Shown here: positions 20,805-33,424 of the stretch, one piece after another | Numbering within the stretch: position 1 is the stretch's first letter | Layout: every line of letters begins with the position of its first letter | Origin: Siderastrea siderea | Taxonomy: Eukaryota; Cnidaria; Anthozoa; Scleractinia; Rhizangiidae | Direction of reading: 5' to 3' | Assembly (NCBI GenBank): GCA_964030785.1 | Contig: OZ034969.1 | Coordinates: forward strand, 30,650,001-30,714,000 | DNA: 64,000 bases | Made by a program: the position numbers and the translations under genes | Notes under the pieces: model-generated | What the model was told of the DNA's origin: nothing | The model's database searches: none | What the model saw: the letters and a program-made list of their open reading frames with translations, nothing else

Positions 20805-21041
20805 TAGTAAATAATAAACACAGTGCTGTCCACTTCGATGGTATGAGTCAGGGCTTTGCCTCGATATCATGGAATTCTATACAGACACATATCCCTTTTC
20901 AAAATATTTTTATTCACCTTAAAGCATTACTCCAAATTGATTACAAAAAAGTTTAGCTTCCAGAGTTTTAGACAGTGAACCCAAATTTAACACAGGTACA
21001 GATGATCACTTGCTCCATGGAGGACTGTGCTGGTCATGCAG

Positions 21042-23104
21042 CTACTGTGGTGGAGGAACTTCCTCGATCACGATACGGGCGACGGACTGCCACCCAGTGT
21101 AAGCGTCACCGCCGCTTTTGAAACCACGGCAGTCTCCAACCACCAATCCAACGCGTACGTTTCCTTTGCCAATCCCCTCACAATATCCCCCGATCTGACT
21201 ATGTTTGTGAACGTTGGTGTCCTTTCTGCCGTGATTTGTATGGATGGCATCAAGGCCCTCGATGGTGATTGGTTTGGAACATTCCGCACCATTGAAGGTG
21301 AAAAACCAGCGCTTGCAGCAACTCAAGCAGTTAGCGATCCTGAAATCGCCATCAAACTCGACCTTCAATGCTGTCTTGTCATCTTTTTTGACAAAGACGC
21401 AATCCTTCAAGAACAAAATATATATATATATATATATTTTAAGACTGTTCTTAGTGAAAGAGTGTATGCTGAAGAAGAGGGCGACGAAGAGGAAAACGAC
21501 AAGAAGAACAAGAAGAAGAACAAGCCTAACAAGAACAAGGAGATGATGATGGTCGTGGCGATGGTGATAATAACAATGATGCACTGTTCGTCGTCGTAGC
21601 AGCGGCAAAAAAAATCAGATCTATTAGCACATGCTAACCTTGATCAACCCATTGTCTCTGCCATCATTCAAAGTATCCCACACACACTGTTTCCAGTTCT
21701 TTTGAGGGACTACTCCAGAAGGGCCCTGTTCGCCTTTGTCACCCTGAGGGCCTTTGGTTCCTCTCATTCCTTTCTTCCCGGGTGGTCCTTTAGGGCCTTG
21801 GTCTCCTTTGGCGCCATCTCTTCCATTAAGTCCTGGGACACCAGGGACCCCTGGCACCCCACTGACTGGGCAAGATGGGCTCACACGATGCTGTACCTTT
21901 AAGATCAATCAAGATAAATTCTATTAAGGTTCATCATTCATTCCATATAACAACAGATTGTTTGCCTTCAAGACCCATTCGCTCCCTTAATTTTTGCCTG
22001 AGCAACTGAAAGCAACATTTTTAGGCATTAATGATTCAATTTCATATATCTGCTCATCGATCTAAAAACAACCACTTAAGAAAACTGTAGGTTACAAACG
22101 AACGTCGTATCTGGTGAGGAACGATTAGATAATGTAGGGGTACCAGGCAATGTATCGTAAGTACTTCTGCAGTATCTCAAGCAGCAGAACCTAGCGACAG
22201 CTCCAATTCTTCCAGCAAAGCTGAAATTGCAAGATTCTACGGGTGGTCCTCGCGGGGATTGGCTATTGTTCTCGTGTCAGTTACTTATAGTCCATTAATG
22301 TCTATAGGTCTGCCATATTGCCATTGCTATTCAAAGGCGCTCAGAAAGAGAAACGTCTATTGGTTGCCATGAACGCGCGGCTGTGCTCATTATCATGGAG
22401 TAGGAAGGCTAGACAAACAATAACCGATTGGCGTTGCTGTCTACCCTTTAGTTTCGCAGAATCACACATTTGTGCAAATTTTTTTCTGTGCGAAACCTGA
22501 TAAACATAGGAGGAGGCTATAGAAATTCATTAATATGCGCAAATGTCCGGCCATTCTGCGCGTTGATACAGTATTTTTCAAAAGTAATGCTAACAAAATT
22601 CGCCCTTTGTTCTATATCGCCGAAATTTTCCATTGCCGCGATATTTCGCCGAGTCAAACGAAATTTTGGCTAAAAATTTGCGACATTTCGCCAAGTAAAA
22701 CGAGACCACTGACGAAATATCAGTTACGGAAGCACGAAAAATTCCCCTGTGCGAAATTTCGTCATTGCAAGCCAAACCTTGGCTAAATTTGGCGCATACA
22801 AGGTGCAACGAAACACGGCAAAGAATCAAACAATCAAAGTGTGCATGGGAACAGAGGCAAAAACTGAACAACGAAGCACATGTCCAGTCTAACACTGACT
22901 TCAAATTTCATTTCATTAACCAGCCTAATAAGACCTGTATTTTGGCAGACTAAAGAAACGCTTTGGCAGACGATGTCGCGTCGTTGTAACATAAAATTAA
23001 ATGTTACCACGTGATGTTACCTGACTAGTAGGTTTTACTTGTGATATCCCAAAGGTGCTAGCCAAGAAAAAGCCCAGAGCCAACACGAAGAGGAAGCGGA
23101 ACAT
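21042..23104 (-). CDS. CTHRC1-like: CTHRC1-like secreted collagen-helix protein, copy A (234 aa, 3 exons)
   Basis: Predicted exons are 23104-23021, 21896-21639 and 21404-21042 (84, 258 and 363 nt). Both introns are GT-AG and phase 0, giving one continuous 234-aa frame. Exon 1 is a signal peptide (MFRFLFVLALGFFLAS). Exon 2 carries 16 Gly-X-Y triplets (about residues 41-88) and then KNWKQC. Exon 3 is the cysteine-rich C-terminal domain, with CCKRWFFTFNGAEC, GGYCEG and GDCRG, ending [10 protein letters not shown]. Order, length (human CTHRC1 is 243 aa) and cysteine pattern match collagen triple helix repeat-containing protein 1, a secreted trimer linked to Wnt/planar-polarity signalling and matrix. 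Function here is by homology. It is the most distant of three intact paralogues. Intron 2 holds a (TA)n run at 21419-21437 and GAA-rich DNA. Confidence 0.9.
21419..21437. repeat. (TA)n microsatellite in intron 2 of copy A
   Basis: A short TA run 15 bp upstream of the exon 3 acceptor on the minus strand. Confidence 0.9.
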
Positions 23105-23651
23105 TTTCGCCGTTGCTCAGTACTACCGAGAAAAATCAAACAAATTATAGTCAGGTTACCGTCTGAGTTTACAGGTTCTAATAAATAGGTTTTACACTAT
23201 TGGAATCTTAATACCAAGTTGCCCGGATGGATGGATATATAGGTTTACGCATTTTCTGCAAAACATCAAAATACGAGATGGGATACCATTTGTTTGAGTT
23301 CACATTTGGTGTTTCCTTCGAAGATTTATATGTATTATGCGATATCTGCAGACCAAGCCGTTTTGGAGGTCTAATCTCTCTCTTTATTAAGGTTTCAGTG
23401 TATTTCAAAATTTTCAAAGGTTAATTTCGAAAAAAATTGGACTAATCACAAATAAAACCACCTCCAAAAGATTTAAAGTTGCATTGCACCACTTTCTACG
23501 AAATAAATCAGGATTACAGAATCGCAACAGGATCTCAAAAAGAGTCAATTCATTGGCAATTAACTACTTAACCTTTTAGTCGATCGAGTTTCCGCAGATG
23601 TTGCCAGGGTGGCTACCAGCTAACTGGGCACTGTTCCCTCTTAATTGCCCT
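23105..23651. other. Upstream region of CTHRC1-like copy A
   Basis: No gene seen. It should contain the promoter of the minus-strand gene starting at 23104. No clear TATA box or other motif stood out. The right part (from about 23585) is a diverged copy of the repeat found at 26245, 28435 and 29860. Confidence 0.4.
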
Positions 23652-23659
23652 CTTTGTTC

Positions 23660-24138
23660 CCAGGTAGCCCAAGCTCGCTATGAGAGGAGCGCATGTATTA
23701 ACTTGTTCCTTTTTGCATATGTTGTGAGCTCGGCAAAATATAAGAGTTTGTATGAAAAGTGCAACAAATACGCTTTAATTGCCATAAATGCGAAATAATT
23801 CCCAATAATAAATAGTTCACTTTGTTTCTGTGTTGTATTAATTGCTATTCAATGGCCTTTTGGGATGATTTGAAGCGTTTTGATCGAAGCGTTCCCGATT
23901 ATCTGCACCTATCACTTCATAAGCGAAGCGAAAGTCCAAAAGGTCATTGAATAGCAATTAATACAATACAGAAACAAGGTGAACTATTTATTATTGGGAA
24001 TTATTTCGCATTTATGGCAATTGAAGCGTATTTGTTGCACTTTTCATACAAACTCTTATATTTTGCCGAGCTCATAATATATACAAAAAGGAACAAGTTA
24101 ATATGCGCTCCCCTCACAGTGAGCTTGGGCTACCTGTG
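23660..24138. mobile_element. Foldback element with 8-bp target duplication
   Basis: Two arms of about 200 bp (23660-23865 and 23940-24138) are inverted copies, starting CCAGGTAGCCCAAGCTC and ending with the reverse. About 75-90 bp of unpaired sequence lies between. CTTTGTTC flanks both ends (23652-23659 and 24139-24146), an 8-bp target duplication as in hAT-type elements. It lies inside a diverged copy of the 25.6-32.6 kb repeat family, since flanking sequence on both sides aligns with 26250-26400. Confidence 0.85.
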
Positions 24139-24467
24139 CTTTGTTCAGAATATTGGGCGTGGTTTGAGAAAATACGATGTGTGGCACGTCCAGTTTATCA
24201 AAAACATCTTAAAACAATATCACGTTAAAAATTCTGGCACGAACACACTTGACATTGCGGCACACAAAGATTAATTTGACTTGGAGCTGTTCACTAGTGA
24301 CCTTCATAAGACCCAAACTCTTTTGGTCACAAACCATCTAAGGCAACAATAACAAAGTAAAACATGAAACCAGTGACAAAGGTTGTAAACCAGGGTTAAT
24401 CAACGGGCCCCACGATTGGTTGATCTCCTTCCAGAGGGTTTTAAAATACTATTGGAAGTGTTATTAA

Positions 24468-25376
24468 TGCATGGTTCAATTTTACCTGTTACCATCCCCC
24501 CCCGGGCAACCCCCGGGACAAGTCCAGCCCTTCGGGCCCGGGGGTGGGGAATTGTCTGAAACGGTTTTGTCGCGGGGGTAGGGGGGCGGGGCAAATCGAA
24601 AATAACTTCTCGTTTTTCTTGTGAAGCACGTCACTAGCTTATCACTTCTCAGTTGACACAATGGCGCCGCACCGCGTAGAGAAGAGTGCCTATTTCCAGG
24701 GAAAATCTCTAGAATTTGTAGCAGACTGGTTGGAGAAGAAGAATCTCTCGAAATTATAATCTGTATTCAAAGGCACGTTTATTATAAATTGTTAAACGAA
24801 GGTACGTTTGATGCGTACTCGAAAGGATGGCGTTCATCACAAACATAGAAATATTTCTTCAGCGTATTTGTATGAAACAAGTGCACGGCTTTATATTAAA
24901 CAGAGATCTCAGTCCAGTGTTCTTGTGAAACAAGCTAAGAAAAACTCCTTTAAAATGCTGTCATCAATTTGCTCACCGGACCTCTTTTGGGCATGCACTA
25001 TATTTAGAATAAAACACGCGGTGAAGAACATTTCTTTACTCGCCAGCCGAATGCCAGAGCGGTTAGACTTTTTCTTCAGTTTTCTTTTTCAATGTAGTGT
25101 CCAGGTATTTTAATACTATGTAATATCCTTCGTTCAGTAAACTCTAGAAAAGCGTTTAAGTTCTTGTCAAAACGTCTGGTTGTGCTATTGTACGGATATC
25201 AATTTTGAACACAAAACAACGTATTTGTGGTCGATGAGGAGTCCCGGGTGTCGGGAATTGTCTCTTTCTGCGTGCCCGGGGGTGGGGAATAGACCGCCAA
25301 CTAAGAAAAAAATTGCAAATCCCCGGGGGTGTGCCCGGGGGGGGGATGGTAACAGGTAGAATTGAACCCTGCATAA
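24468..25376. mobile_element. Inverted-repeat element with poly-C/CCCGGG ends (about 0.9 kb)
   Basis: ATGCATGGTTCAATTTTACC and CTGTTACCATCCCCCCC at the left are mirrored at the right (GGGGGGATGGTAACAGGTAG..TTGAACCCTGCAT). GC-rich GGGCCCGGGGGTGGGGAATTG-type blocks follow each end inside. The middle is AT-rich and has one small frame (24661-24759). The target duplication was not found. Probably non-autonomous. Confidence 0.7.
24661..24759 (+). CDS. Short open frame within the inverted-repeat element (32 aa)
   Basis: ATG to TAA encodes APHRVEKSAYFQ, then FVADWLEKKNL. The charged helical composition and lack of flanking frame suggest a remnant of a transposon-encoded protein, or chance. I do not recognise it. 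It is too short for a confident call. Confidence 0.25.
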   Translation: MAPHRVEKSAYFQGKSLEFVADWLEKKNLSKL

Positions 25377-25638
25377 ATGGAAACGGTTTGCTCGAATAAC
25401 ATTACTCCAATTACTCCTCCCATTACTCCTTATTATTATGGACAGCAAAACAGTGGTGTTTCAAAAAGAATTATGATTCTATACTTTCCTCCACCCCTCC
25501 CTTTCCTTCTCTTCCCGGTAATTCATCTCTAGTCTCTAAGAACAGCACAGTAAGAGACAGATACAGTCCACAACGTGTTTACTTCCGTGACCAATAAGGA
25601 ATATATAAGTCTCGGCAGGATTTATGTACTTTCTTACC

Positions 25639-26066
25639 CAAATATAACACGCGACACAGAGATCTGCTTCGACTGCCCCTGGCAAGGACATCCAAGTATC
25701 AGGGATCCTTTAGGTACATCGGAGCTAAAATATGGAATACGCTGCCGTCGGACTTAAGAAATGTGCTCGATCTGTCACTTTTTAAATCAGGCCTAAAAAA
25801 GCACTTCAGATGTTGAAAAGTGCGATCATCAATAGGCCTTTCATTGTTTATTGTTTATTCTTTGTGTGTGCTATTTATTTATTTATTTATTTTTTCTTCA
25901 AGGTTATTTCGAATTTATTGTCTTTATTAAGTAGTTGTTAGATAGTTTACAGAGCCCCATTTAAGCCAGCTATGCTGAACTGGGCATCTCTGACTAAATA
26001 TTGTTAATAAATAAATTAAAAAATAAATAAGTAATTAAGTAAGTAAGTAAGTAAATAAATAAATGA
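25639..26066 (+). mobile_element. 5'-truncated LINE (non-LTR retrotransposon) 3' end
   Basis: One frame reads SFRYIGAKIWNTLPSDLRNV..SLFKSGLKKHF to a TGA at 25814-25816, a typical C-terminus of LINE ORF2 proteins. About 200 bp of 3' UTR and a tail of AAAT/AAGT repeats (about 26010-26066) follow. The target is seen empty in the sister repeat units: CTTACCCAAATAGATTCAGC at about 28240 and 29690 versus sequence interrupted here after CCCAAATA. Only the last ~60 codons are present. Confidence 0.8.
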
Positions 26067-29000
26067 ATAAATATATTCATCAGGTTTTATGGAATAGAAA
26101 GATACTTCAAAATGTACTGAATAAAAAACGGAGTAGTGAATTTAAAACTGGTTTATGCAGCACCCTGCTGAATAATCACTGCATGTCGAATTCCAGAAAC
26201 GAAAATACATAATTTAGTTCAATAAATTACTTTACCTTGAAGGCGAATGAGTGTTTCCACAAATGTTGGCAGAGAGGTTGACAGCTCAAGTGTAAGCTGT
26301 TCCCGATAAAACGACCTCATTTGGAAATAGGTATAGGCGTGGTTGAACAAACGCGTTGTGTAGCATGTTATCCTGATCTAAACCGTCTTGTGCAATATCG
26401 CGGCCAAGATTACAGGCGCGCAATCACGAAACACTGCACGCAAGGCTTTGCCAACTGTTGAAACTGTTTGCTTGAGAGATGGCAAAACAAAAGCCACTTT
26501 CAATTCACAGTTTGAGTTACTTGTTTAATGCGCTCACTGGACTGAATGGTGTGTGGAAGAGAACCTCAATCGAAAAAATCTGAAGTCGATATTCTAATAG
26601 AAAGGAAGAAAAATCTAAACAGAAAAACGGTAACATGCTCGTGCTGCGACTTCAAACATTTCTGCTAAAAGGGTGCAAGCGATAAATAAAAATTGTTTTC
26701 TGGGGATTACTAAAAAAGTGGGGGTTTTCATTTTGGAGCTAATAAGCCTGGCCAAGTAGACAAGTAGATAGGACGACAAACTACGAACTTTGTGTGTGTT
26801 TTCTAAGTAATAAACAAAATTTGCCTGAAACATCCTTCTGTCACGTTGCATAAAAATCTTGTAACAATATAGCTATTACATTAAGTTGTAAACTGCGTGC
26901 ACTGCCTGGAAAAATAGCAAAAAAAAAGTTTTGTATGAAAGCTCTGTGTAATTTGATTCTGAAATGTTGAGTATATGCAATCTACAAAAAACAGGTAAAA
27001 GATACCGCTGATTCAAAGGTGAAACACAAGAGCGGGCTTTTATAGGGATCTTTATAGCATGAATACTTTCAAGTTGTGGTTATTCGCCCTCAAAGATTTT
27101 ACTTCTCTTTATTGCACGTTACGAAAGGAAATTTTGCTGTACCACTCTCGTAAAATCCGTCAGTTTAAAAATAGAGTCAACGTTGCCCCAAGATTTTAAT
27201 GTTTGTATGAGAATTTGCTGTAAATGATTTCCGTGAAATTTGATTCTGAAATATCGAAAGTCTGTAAAGGTGTAAGAGGAAAACGATGTTACTGTTTCAA
27301 GTTGAGGACTTGACTGAAGTATTCCTTTCACTGTAAAAGGAACGCTTACTGGCCCGCAAACATCTTATTAACATATTTCTCTTTTCTTACTTGTTAAAAA
27401 TATCAAACGTGGAATTCTTGCTCCCCCACACTAGAAACTAAATCCTCTATATTAGAAATGACGCCAAAAATGGCACAAACTTCTAGTGTTTGTATAACAG
27501 TGCGATCTTCTAAATTATTCACATGAAATTTGATTATAAAATATCGACTGTTTATCAAGCCCATATAACAGGAAAAGGATATTACTGTTTCAATTTGAGG
27601 ACACAAAAGCATTCTTTTCAATGTGCTGAACTCTTTAAAGTCAGTCACGAGCCCCAACGTCACATCTTGAAAATGTAACAAAAGCAGTGTGAAATAGTAT
27701 TTGTAAAGGTGCGTGATGCCAAATATTTTTCGTGAAGTTTGGGCACGGCTCACTATTTGATATTTTTAAATATTCTGTACACTCCATATCTGACTGGAAG
27801 AAGATATTGCTGATTAAATAAGAGTGGTCGCTAAAATATGATCTGCAAGGGTGCCTCTAAAATATGAAGCAATATAGATGTTGCACTAAGTTAGTTGTAA
27901 ATGATCCAGTTGTTCCTGAATGGCCGATATGCTTTTGTTAAAGGAAGGCGTAAGCAAACTTGTGAGAAAAATAGAAGTTATAAATTTCCTGTAAGACTGG
28001 AAATACAATGTAACTTGCTACTCTCAAGGAAATGGAAAATTCGCTGAATGAGCAAATGTTATTTTACCTCTTAGAGATAATAAAAAAGAATGAATTGGAT
28101 TTGCTTTTAAACAAACAGAAAAGCGAGTTAGCAACTAACGCCATTGATCTTTTGCCAAGATTCCTTTGAGGATGTCATTTCTGATCTGTTTACTACCATG
28201 TCAAATAAGGAATATATAACCTCGTCAGGACATATATACTTCCTTACCCAAATAGATTCAGCTGATTTAAAACATCCAAAAACTGGTTTATGGAATAGAA
28301 ATACTTCAAAAAGCAATAAAAAAACCGAATAATAAAATTAAAACTCGTTTATGCAGCACCCTGCTGAATAATCGCTGCATGTCTATTTCTAGAAACGAAA
28401 AGGTTTTAATTAGTTCAATAAATTGTTTTACCCTGAAGGCGAGCGAGTGTTTTCACAGATGTTGGCAAGGGGGTTGACAGCTCAAGTGTAAGTAAAACGA
28501 CCTCCTTTAGAAATAGGTATAGGCGTGGTTAAAGAAACGTGCTGTGTAGCTTATTATGCTTATCTAAACCGTCTTGTACAATATCGCGGCCAAGATTACA
28601 GGCACGCAATCACGGGACACTGCACGCAAGGTTTTGCCAACTGTTGGAACTGTTTGCTTGAGAGATGGCAAGACAAAAGCCACTTTCAATTCACAGTTTG
28701 GATTACTTGTTTAATGCGCTCACTGGACTGAATGGTGTGTGGAAGAGAACCTCAATCGAAAAATTCTGAAGTTGATATTCTAATAGAAAGGAAGAAAATT
28801 TCTAAACAGAAAAACCGTAAAATGCTCGAGCTGCCACTTCAAACATTTCTGCTGAAAGAGTGCAAGCAATAAAATTGTTTTCTGAAATTTGATTCTAAAA
28901 ATATTGACTGTTTATCAAGCCCATATAACAGGAAAAGGATATTACTGTCTCAATTTGAGGACACAAAAGCATTCTTTTCAATGTGGTGAACTCTTTAAAG

Positions 29001-31395
29001 TCAGTCACGAGCTCCAACATCTCATCTTGAAGATGTAAAAAAAGCAGTGTGAAATAGTATTTGTAAATGAGCGTGATGCCAAATATTTTTCGTGAGCTTT
29101 GTGCACGGGCACGGCTCTACTATTTGATATTTTTAAATATTCTGTACACTCCATATCTGACTGGCAGGAGATATTGCTGATTAAATAAAAGTGGTCGCTA
29201 AAATATAATCTGCAAGGGTGCCTCTAAAATATGAACAAAGCATATCGTCCAAAAAATTGCTTAAAGTAAGTTGCAAAGAGTTGAAGCAATATGGATATTG
29301 CACCTAGTTAGTTGTAACTGATCCAGTTGTTTCTGAATGGCCGACATGCTATTGTTAAAGGAAGGCAAAAGCAAACTTACGAGATAAATAGAACTTATAA
29401 ATTTCTATAAGACTGAAAATACAATGTAACTTGCTACTCTCAAGGAAATGGGAAATTCGCTGAATGAGCAAATGTTATTTTACATCTTAGAGATAATGAA
29501 AAAAGAATGAATTGGATTTGCTTATAAACATACAGAAAAGCGAGTTAGCAACTAGTGGCATTGATCTTTTGCCAAGATTCCTTTTAGGATGTCATTCCTG
29601 ATCTGCAGAAGTTAAATGCTCATTTTGGTTGTTTACTATCGTGTCCAATAAGGAATATAAAAGTCTCAGCAGGACTTATATGCTTTCTTACCCAAATAGA
29701 TTCAGCAGGTTTATGGAATAAAAATACTTAAAAAAGTACTGAATAAAAAACCGAGTAGCAAAATTTAAACTGGTTTATGCAGCACCCTGCTGAATAAGCA
29801 CTGCACGTCTATTTCCAGAAACGAAAAGATTAAATTTAGTTCAATAAATTACTTTACCTTGAAGGCGAGCGAGTGTTTTCACAGATGTTGGCAAGGTGGT
29901 TGGTAGCTAAGTGTAAGCTGTTCCCGATAAAACGACCTCTTTTAGAAATAGGTATAGGCGTGGTCGACCAAACGCACTGTGTAGCTTATTATGCTTATCT
30001 AAACCGTCTTGTGCAATATCGCGGCCAAGATCAGGCGCGCAATCACGGTACACTGCACGCAAGGTTTTGCCAACTGTTGAAACTGTTTGCTTGAGAGATG
30101 GCAAGACAAAAGCCACTCTCAATTCACGGTTTGAATTACTTGTTTAATGCGCTCACTGGACTGAATGGTGTGTGGAAGAGAACCTCAATCGAAAAAATCT
30201 GAAGTCGATATTCTAATAGAAAGGAAGAAAAATCTAAACAGAAAAACGGTAAAATGCTCGTGCTGCCACTTCAAACATTTCTGCTACAAGGGTGCAAGCG
30301 ATAAATAAAAATTGTTTTCTGGGGATTACTAGAAAGGTAGGGGATTTCATTTTGGAGCTAATAATAACAAGTAGATAGGACGACAAACTACGAAGTTTAT
30401 GTGTGTTTTCTAAGAATTAAATAAAATTTCGACTGGAACATCCTTCTGTCAAGTTGCATAAAAATCTTGTAGCAATATATCTATTACATTAAGTTGTAAA
30501 CTGCGTGCACCGCCTGGAAAAATAGCAAAAAATAGTTTTGCAATTTGATTCTGACATGTTAAGTATATGCAATCTACAAAAACACAGCTAAAAGATACCG
30601 CTGATTCAAAGGTGAAACACAAGAGCGGGCTTTAATAGGGACCTTTAAAGCATGAGTGCTTTCAAGTTGTGGTTATTTGCCCTCAAAGATTTTACTTCTC
30701 TTCATTGCACAGTAAAATGTTACAAATGAAAATTTTGCTGTACCACTCTCGCTTTAAATCCGTCATTTTGAAAATGGAGTCAACAACGGCCCGAGATTTT
30801 AGTGTTTGTATGGGAATGTGATGTAAATAATTTCCGTGAAATTTGACTCTCAAATATTGAAAGTCTGTAAAGTTGTAAGTAACAGGAAAAGGATGTTACT
30901 TTTTTTTAGTTGATGACTTGAAAGCATTCCTTTCACCGTAAAAGAAATGCTTCCTAGCCCGCAAACAAGTCATTTCTCTTTTCTTGTTTAAAATATCAAA
31001 CGTGGATATTTTGCTCCCCCACACTTGAAACTGATTCCGCCATATTAGAAATGACGCCAAAAATGGCACAAAATTCCAGTGTCCACATGAAATTTGATTC
31101 CAAGATATTGACTGCCTGTCAAGCCCATATAACAGGGAAAGGATTTTTTGAGGATACAAAAGTATTCTCTTCAATGTGGTGGACATTTTGAAGACAGTCA
31201 TGAGCGAAGAATTTGCCTATCTTGTATCGAACCCCAACATCACATCTTGAAAGTGTAACAAAAGTGGTGTGAAATAGTATTTGTATAGGAGCATGATGCC
31301 AAATATTTTTTCGTAAAATTTGCGCATGGCTGTACTATTTGATATTTAAATTCTGTAAACTCAATATCTGACTGGCAGAAGATGTTGTTGATTAA

Positions 31396-32240
31396 GGACG
31401 GTGCCTCTTTTTGTTACTGCTCGTACGGTCTGCGCATCTCGGGTCAGGCGTGCACTTCTCGAAAGCCCTGAAACTTTTCGGGCCAATCTCGGGCACCAAA
31501 ACTCACCCTGTGTCTTGTAAACAAAGAAGTTTCTAAGCAATGTAACTTTGCTATAAGTTAACTATTTCTTATGTTAAACACATGGTAATATAACAGCTTT
31601 GTGTATAGAATGAGTCGTTCATATTTTTGCAGATGGCTTTTGGGGGCCAAAAACTCTTCGGGACTTTCGAGAAACGCGGGCCTGGGGTGCGTTTCTGGAA
31701 AGCCCCGAAAACATTTCGGTCCCGAAAAGCCATTTATAAAAACACGATTAACTCATTCTACAAAGCTGTTATTTTAACATGTCTTCAAGGTAAGAAATGT
31801 ATCACTAATAGGGGAAGTTTGATGCTTAGAACGTTCTTTACTTACAGGATACAGAGCAACTTATCGCGCTCAAAATCGACCCGAAAAGTCTCGGGACTTC
31901 GGGTTCCTTAAGGGATTTAACTACTATACAAGGGTATTTTTTGCGCGGATTAATGACTATGTGGAAAAAGCAGATCTTAGCAGGGGCTATCACAATCCGA
32001 AAAGAAAATCTGGGGTAACCACGTATTTTTTAGAGATAACTGGGCTTAAATTTGGAAAGATATTGCCATTCATTCTTTGTATTTAAAGCTTTTTTAGAAT
32101 CATGGGTGCTTAATTATCTCTGAAAAATGCATGGTTACCCACATTTTTATTTTTAGATTTCAATAACCCTTGCTAAGATCTGCTTTTTCCCCACATTCAT
32201 AACCTTTGCAAAAATACCTCTGTATTAGGACCCGCCGTCC
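31396..32240. mobile_element. Non-autonomous element at a TTAA target (845 bp)
   Basis: It begins GGACGG and ends CCGTCC, with TTAA on both sides (31392-31395 and 32241-32244). The sister repeat units have the same site unoccupied: GATTAAATAAGAGTGGTCGC at 27812 and GATTAAATAAAAGTGGTCGC at 29179. That shows a TTAA duplication on insertion, the mark of piggyBac- and Kolobok-type elements. The interior has inverted TTTCGAGAAACG/CCCGAAAA blocks and a palindrome at about 32018-32148 but no intact transposase. Confidence 0.85.
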
Positions 32241-33239
32241 TTAACTAAGAGTGGTCGCCAAAATATGATCTGCAAGGGTGCTTCTAACATATGAACAAAG
32301 CATATCGTGTGAAAAATTCCTCGAATTAAGTTGCAAAGAGTTGATGCAATATAGATATTGCACTAAGTTAGTTGTAACTGATCCAGTTGTTTCTGAATGG
32401 CTGATATGCCATTGTTAAAGGAAGGCAAAAGCAAACTTATGAGAAAAATACAAGATAAAAGGAATTTATTTATGTCTTCTAGGACTGAAAATGCAATGCA
32501 ACTTGCCACTTTTAAGGAAACGGGAAATTTACTGAATTAGCAAATGCTTACATGCAGAAAAGCGAGTAAGCAACTAACGTCCTTGATCTTTTGCGAAGAT
32601 TCCATCAAAATGTCTTTTATGATCTGCAGAAGTTAAATGCACATTTTCGCTGAACTGATATCAAAATGATAACACCTTTAATGGCTTACTAACTTTCGGA
32701 GCAATTTACTTCGATGCATCTTCTTTCGCTATTATGAATACACGTACGGTATTGGAAAACCAAGACACTCAAAAGCCTCAATTGCCAGCGGTAGTGTGAG
32801 GTTCTTAGATTGCGATTAACACCTCAATCACGAGACTTTTCTTTTATTGTTTTATTAAAAAAAGTTGAAAAAGTTTGCTCGCCACACTTATCAAATCTCC
32901 AGAATGGTGCAATACACTCTCGTCGTAGGAAATGCGATGCCGGATAATCCAGTTCCGTAAAATGACGTGATTCTGAAAAAAACTGGTTGAAGATTCAGTA
33001 AATTAATTTGAGAAACAAAAGAACGGGATTTAACAGTGTGGTCGCTTTCAAATTGCTGTTATTTGCCCGAAAAAAAGTTGCGGACTTCTCTTTTTGATTA
33101 GTAAATGGTAATGACAACGAACAAATGGTAAGTTTGTTCTCCCATTCTCGCAAAATCCGCCATATTGAAAATGGAGCCAAAAATGGCGCGAAAGACAAGT
33201 GTTTAGCAGAATGTGAGATGAATAATTTCCGCGAATTTT

Positions 33240-33424
33240 AGTTAACAATTACTCGCCGAAGGCGAAATAAACATTCGCCAATATTTCTTGAGCCCGAGGA
33301 GAATAAGTGTTTTAGTACAATTTTGAGATGTGGACATCAAAAAGGAAAAAAAAACAAAAAAAAAACAAAACAAAACAACAACAACAACAACAAAAAAACC
33401 AGTTAAACATTGACAAACAACACA
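33240..33424. repeat. Palindromic GCCGAAGGCG block followed by A/CAA-rich low complexity
   Basis: TCGCCGAAGGCGAA at 33251 is a local palindrome. 33342-33400 is A-rich with a (CAA)n run at about 33377-33392. Confidence 0.6.

Larger units (their letters stand above)
25575..32572. repeat. Nested tandem repeat array, three long units
   Basis: Three direct units occupy about 25575-28137, 28138-29549 and 29550-32572. Landmarks recur in the same order: AATAAGGAATATA..CTTACCCAAATAGATTCAGC, then TGCAGCACCCTGCTGAATAA, GATGTTGGCA, AATATCGCGGCCAAGAT, GGTGTGTGGAAGAGAACCTC, CAAGCCCATATAACAGG, and ATTGATCTTTTGCCAAGATTCC at the ends. Unit 2 lacks an interior part. Unit 1 contains a LINE insertion and unit 3 a TTAA element. 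Inside units a second period of about 285 bp repeats around AAATATC/GACGCCAAAAATGGC. No conserved coding frame is present, so this is a non-coding repeat or the decayed body of a large element. Confidence 0.7.

Noticed and set aside
21027..21608. Long open frames on both strands (190 and 188 aa) over copy A exon 3
   Set aside because: The plus frame is a shadow of the coding minus strand. The minus frame runs through the exon 3 acceptor into GAA- and TA-rich intron 2, so its N-terminal half is not protein.
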